Of a stretch of DNA of 5,626 bases, positions 3,689 to 5,626 are shown one piece after another. The stretch's first letter is position 1. The number at the start of each line of letters is the position of its first letter. The stretch comes from Oscillospiraceae bacterium (lineage in GTDB: Bacteria > Bacillota_A > Clostridia > Oscillospirales > Ruminococcaceae): contig JAGBFE010000042.1 of assembly GCA_018109965.1 (NCBI GenBank), forward strand, positions 1 to 5,626, written 5' to 3'. The translations under genes and the position numbers were made by a program. Under the pieces are notes generated by a model. It worked only from the letters and a program-made list of their open reading frames with translations, ran no database searches and was not told the DNA's origin.

Positions 3689-5626
3689 ATGGAACAAAAA
3701 TTCAACGTTACAGGTATGACCTGCTCCGCCTGTTCCAGCAAGGTGGAACGGGAAGTCGGCAAGGTAAACGGCGTAAACAAAGTCACCGTGAATCTGCTGA
3801 CCAACAGTATGCAGGTTGATTTTGACGAAAACGTCACAAACAACAGTCAGATAATACAGACCATTGTAAAAGCAGGCTATGATGCCAGCGTGGTTGGTGC
3901 AAAAGCCGAAAACAGCACTGCCGCTGCAGAACAAAGAAAAATCGCAGACAATTCTGCCGAACTTGCTGCATTCAAAAAACGCATTGTGATTTCATTTGGC
4001 TTTCTGATTCCACTGATGTATGTTTCAATGGGTTCAATGTTCGGCGCACCGCTGCCGTTCTTTTTGACCGGTGTGGAAAACGGCATTGCATTTGCATTTA
4101 CACAACTTTTGCTGTGTCTGCCTGTACTGATGGTAAACCACAAATATTTCAGCAAAGGGTTTTCTTCCCTTTTGCACGGAAGCCCCAATATGGACAGTCT
4201 GATTGCTGTGGGCTCTGCCGCAGGGCTTGTTTACGGCATATTTGCCATCTACCGTATGAGTTACGCTTTGGGTATCGGCGATATGGCAACTGTGCACGAA
4301 TATCATATGAATCTTTATTTTGAGTCTTCCGCAATGATACTTGCGCTCATAAATCTTGGCAAGTATATGGAAACCAAAAGCAAAGGCAAAACAAGCGAAG
4401 CACTCAATAAGCTTATCAGCCTTGCTCCAAAAACCGCACTTGTTGAACGTAACGGCGACATTGTGGAAATACCTGCCAATGCTGTTGCTATTGGCGATGT
4501 GCTGGTAATCAAACCGGGCAGCAGTATTCCTGCCGACGGCTATGTGCTTGAAGGCGAAACACACATTGACGAAGCTGCAATCACAGGTGAAAGCATCCCT
4601 GTGTTCAAGGAACACGGCTCACAGGTTATTGCCGCAACAATAAACAAAGAAGGGTTTATCAAAGTCAAAGCCACAAAGGTTGGCAGCGACACAACCTTCT
4701 CGCAGATTATTGCACTTGTGGAAAACGCATCCTCCACAAAGGCTCCAATTGCAAAACTTGCAGATAAAATTGCAGGCGTATTTGTGCCTACTGTTATGAC
4801 AATTGCACTTATCACCGCAGTTGTGTGGATTGCTTTGGGACACAGCTTTGAATTTGCCCTCAACAACGCTATCAGTGTGCTGGTTATCAGCTGTCCTTGC
4901 GCACTCGGCCTTGCAACACCTGTTGCAATTATGGTTGGCACAGGCAAAGGTGCCGAAAACGGCATACTGATAAAATCCGGCGAAGCGCTTGAAGTTGCCC
5001 ACAAGGTACAGACAGTTGTGCTGGACAAAACAGGTACTATCACCGAAGGCAAACCAAGAGTGACAGACATCTGCCCTGTTGGCACTGACAAAGACAGACT
5101 TTTGCAGATTGCCGCAAGCATTGAAGCCAAAAGTGAGCATCCGTTGGCTGTTGCAATCTGTGAATATGCTGCTGAAAATAACATTGAACCTGAACAGACC
5201 GACAGCTTTGAAGCGGTAAGCGGCAAGGGCATTGCAGCAAAAATCGGGGAAGATTATTACATTGCAGGCAATGCAAGGATGATGCAGGAAAGCGGTGTTG
5301 ACATAAGCAATATTGCTGAAACTGCCGACAAGCTTGCGGCTGACGGCAAAACACCGCTGTTTTTTGCAAGGGAAAGCGCTGTTATCGGTGTGATTGCAGT
5401 TGCAGACACCTTGAAAGCAGGCAGCAAACAAGCAATTGAGGCGATGACAAATATGGGCCTCCAAGTTATAATGCTTACAGGCGATAACCAAAAAACCGCA
5501 AACGGCATTGGCAAAGAGCTTAAAGTGAGCAGAATTATTGCCGAAGTGCTGCCGCAGGACAAGGAAAAGGTTGTGGCAGATTTGCAGAAGGACGGTCACG
5601 TTGTTGCAATGGTGGGTGACGGCATA
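3689..5626 (+). CDS. copA: Cu(I)-exporting P1B-type ATPase CopA, 3' partial
   Basis: The frame is uninterrupted from ATG 3689 to the right edge, giving 646 residues; the window stops after GDGI of the GDGIND motif, so the last part (end of the P domain and final two membrane helices) is missing. The enzyme uses ATP to pump Cu(I) out of the cytoplasm. Visible order: one N-terminal heavy-metal-binding domain with GMTCSAC at 9-15 (Cys12, Cys15); Met-rich first membrane helix near 98-118; further helices near 131-149, 169-189 and 211-226; actuator domain with TGES at 299-302; helix near 363-383; transport-site CPC at 402-404 in the sixth helix; phosphorylation motif DKTGT at 446-450 (Asp446); nucleotide-domain SEHPLA at 482-487 and GKG at 512-514; TGDN at 597-600; GDG at 643-645. 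CPC plus the Met-rich helix favours Cu(I) over Zn/Cd/Pb. AAGGAG (3678-3683) lies 5 nt before the ATG. The linked csoR supports the copper call. There is no copZ between csoR and copA. Confidence 0.97.
   Translation, partial: MEQKFNVTGMTCSACSSKVEREVGKVNGVNKVTVNLLTNSMQVDFDENVTNNSQIIQTIVKAGYDASVVGAKAENSTAAAEQRKIADNSAELAAFKKRIVISFGFLIPLMYVSMGSMFGAPLPFFLTGVENGIAFAFTQLLLCLPVLMVNHKYFSKGFSSLLHGSPNMDSLIAVGSAAGLVYGIFAIYRMSYALGIGDMATVHEYHMNLYFESSAMILALINLGKYMETKSKGKTSEALNKLISLAPKTALVERNGDIVEIPANAVAIGDVLVIKPGSSIPADGYVLEGETHIDEAAITGESIPVFKEHGSQVIAATINKEGFIKVKATKVGSDTTFSQIIALVENASSTKAPIAKLADKIAGVFVPTVMTIALITAVVWIALGHSFEFALNNAISVLVISCPCALGLATPVAIMVGTGKGAENGILIKSGEALEVAHKVQTVVLDKTGTITEGKPRVTDICPVGTDKDRLLQIAASIEAKSEHPLAVAICEYAAENNIEPEQTDSFEAVSGKGIAAKIGEDYYIAGNARMMQESGVDISNIAETADKLAADGKTPLFFARESAVIGVIAVADTLKAGSKQAIEAMTNMGLQVIMLTGDNQKTANGIGKELKVSRIIAEVLPQDKEKVVADLQKDGHVVAMVGDGI

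Noticed and set aside
4619..5599. Long minus-strand open frame (326 codons) opposite copA, with others nearby such as 4540-5232.
   Set aside because: It is antisense to an uninterrupted, fully motif-bearing copper ATPase. The translation is Cys- and Phe-rich low-quality sequence with no family resemblance, and I see no ribosome binding site supporting it.

Overview
The window looks like chromosomal DNA from a low-to-moderate-GC Firmicute, most likely a gut-type Clostridia. The support is the ylxM-ffh-rpsP-khpA gene order, strong AGGAGG-type ribosome binding sites on nearly every gene, AT-rich intergenic DNA with consensus sigma-A promoters, and a CsoR/CopA copper locus of the Firmicute type. 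The genus cannot be fixed from the sequence alone.

Layout. (1) Positions 1-732, plus strand: the 3' part of a DUF11-like beta-sandwich module protein, then a 112-residue protein that starts with what looks like the closing strand of the same module and continues into an unrecognised domain. (2) Positions 758-793: a strong bidirectional terminator between converging transcripts. (3) Positions 799-3086, minus strand: an operon in transcription order ylxM - ffh - rpsP - khpA (SRP-associated HTH protein, SRP GTPase, ribosomal protein S16, KH-domain RNA-binding protein). It has a perfect TTGACA-17 bp-TATAAT promoter at 3136-3164. (4) Positions 3087-3319: a 233-nt AT-rich divergent control region holding that promoter and, facing the other way, the csoR promoter and a CsoR-type GC-rich palindrome. 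(5) Positions 3320-5626, plus strand: csoR (copper-sensing repressor), a 108-nt spacer with an unusual hairpin flanked by direct repeats, then copA (Cu+ exporting P1B-type ATPase). copA is cut off by the right edge inside its GDGIND motif.

How the parts work together. The minus-strand operon supplies protein-targeting and translation components. The plus-strand pair forms a copper homeostasis circuit: apo-CsoR is expected to sit on the palindrome at the transcription start, Cu(I) releases it, and CopA pumps Cu(I) out. No separate copper-specific promoter or operator is seen in front of copA, so it probably depends on read-through from the csoR promoter.

Nothing here demonstrates a wholly new system. 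The least explained parts are the divided DUF11-like module at 1-732, the hairpin and repeat element between csoR and copA, and the isolation of the SRP/S16/KhpA cluster from the rimM-trmD-rplS genes that often follow it.
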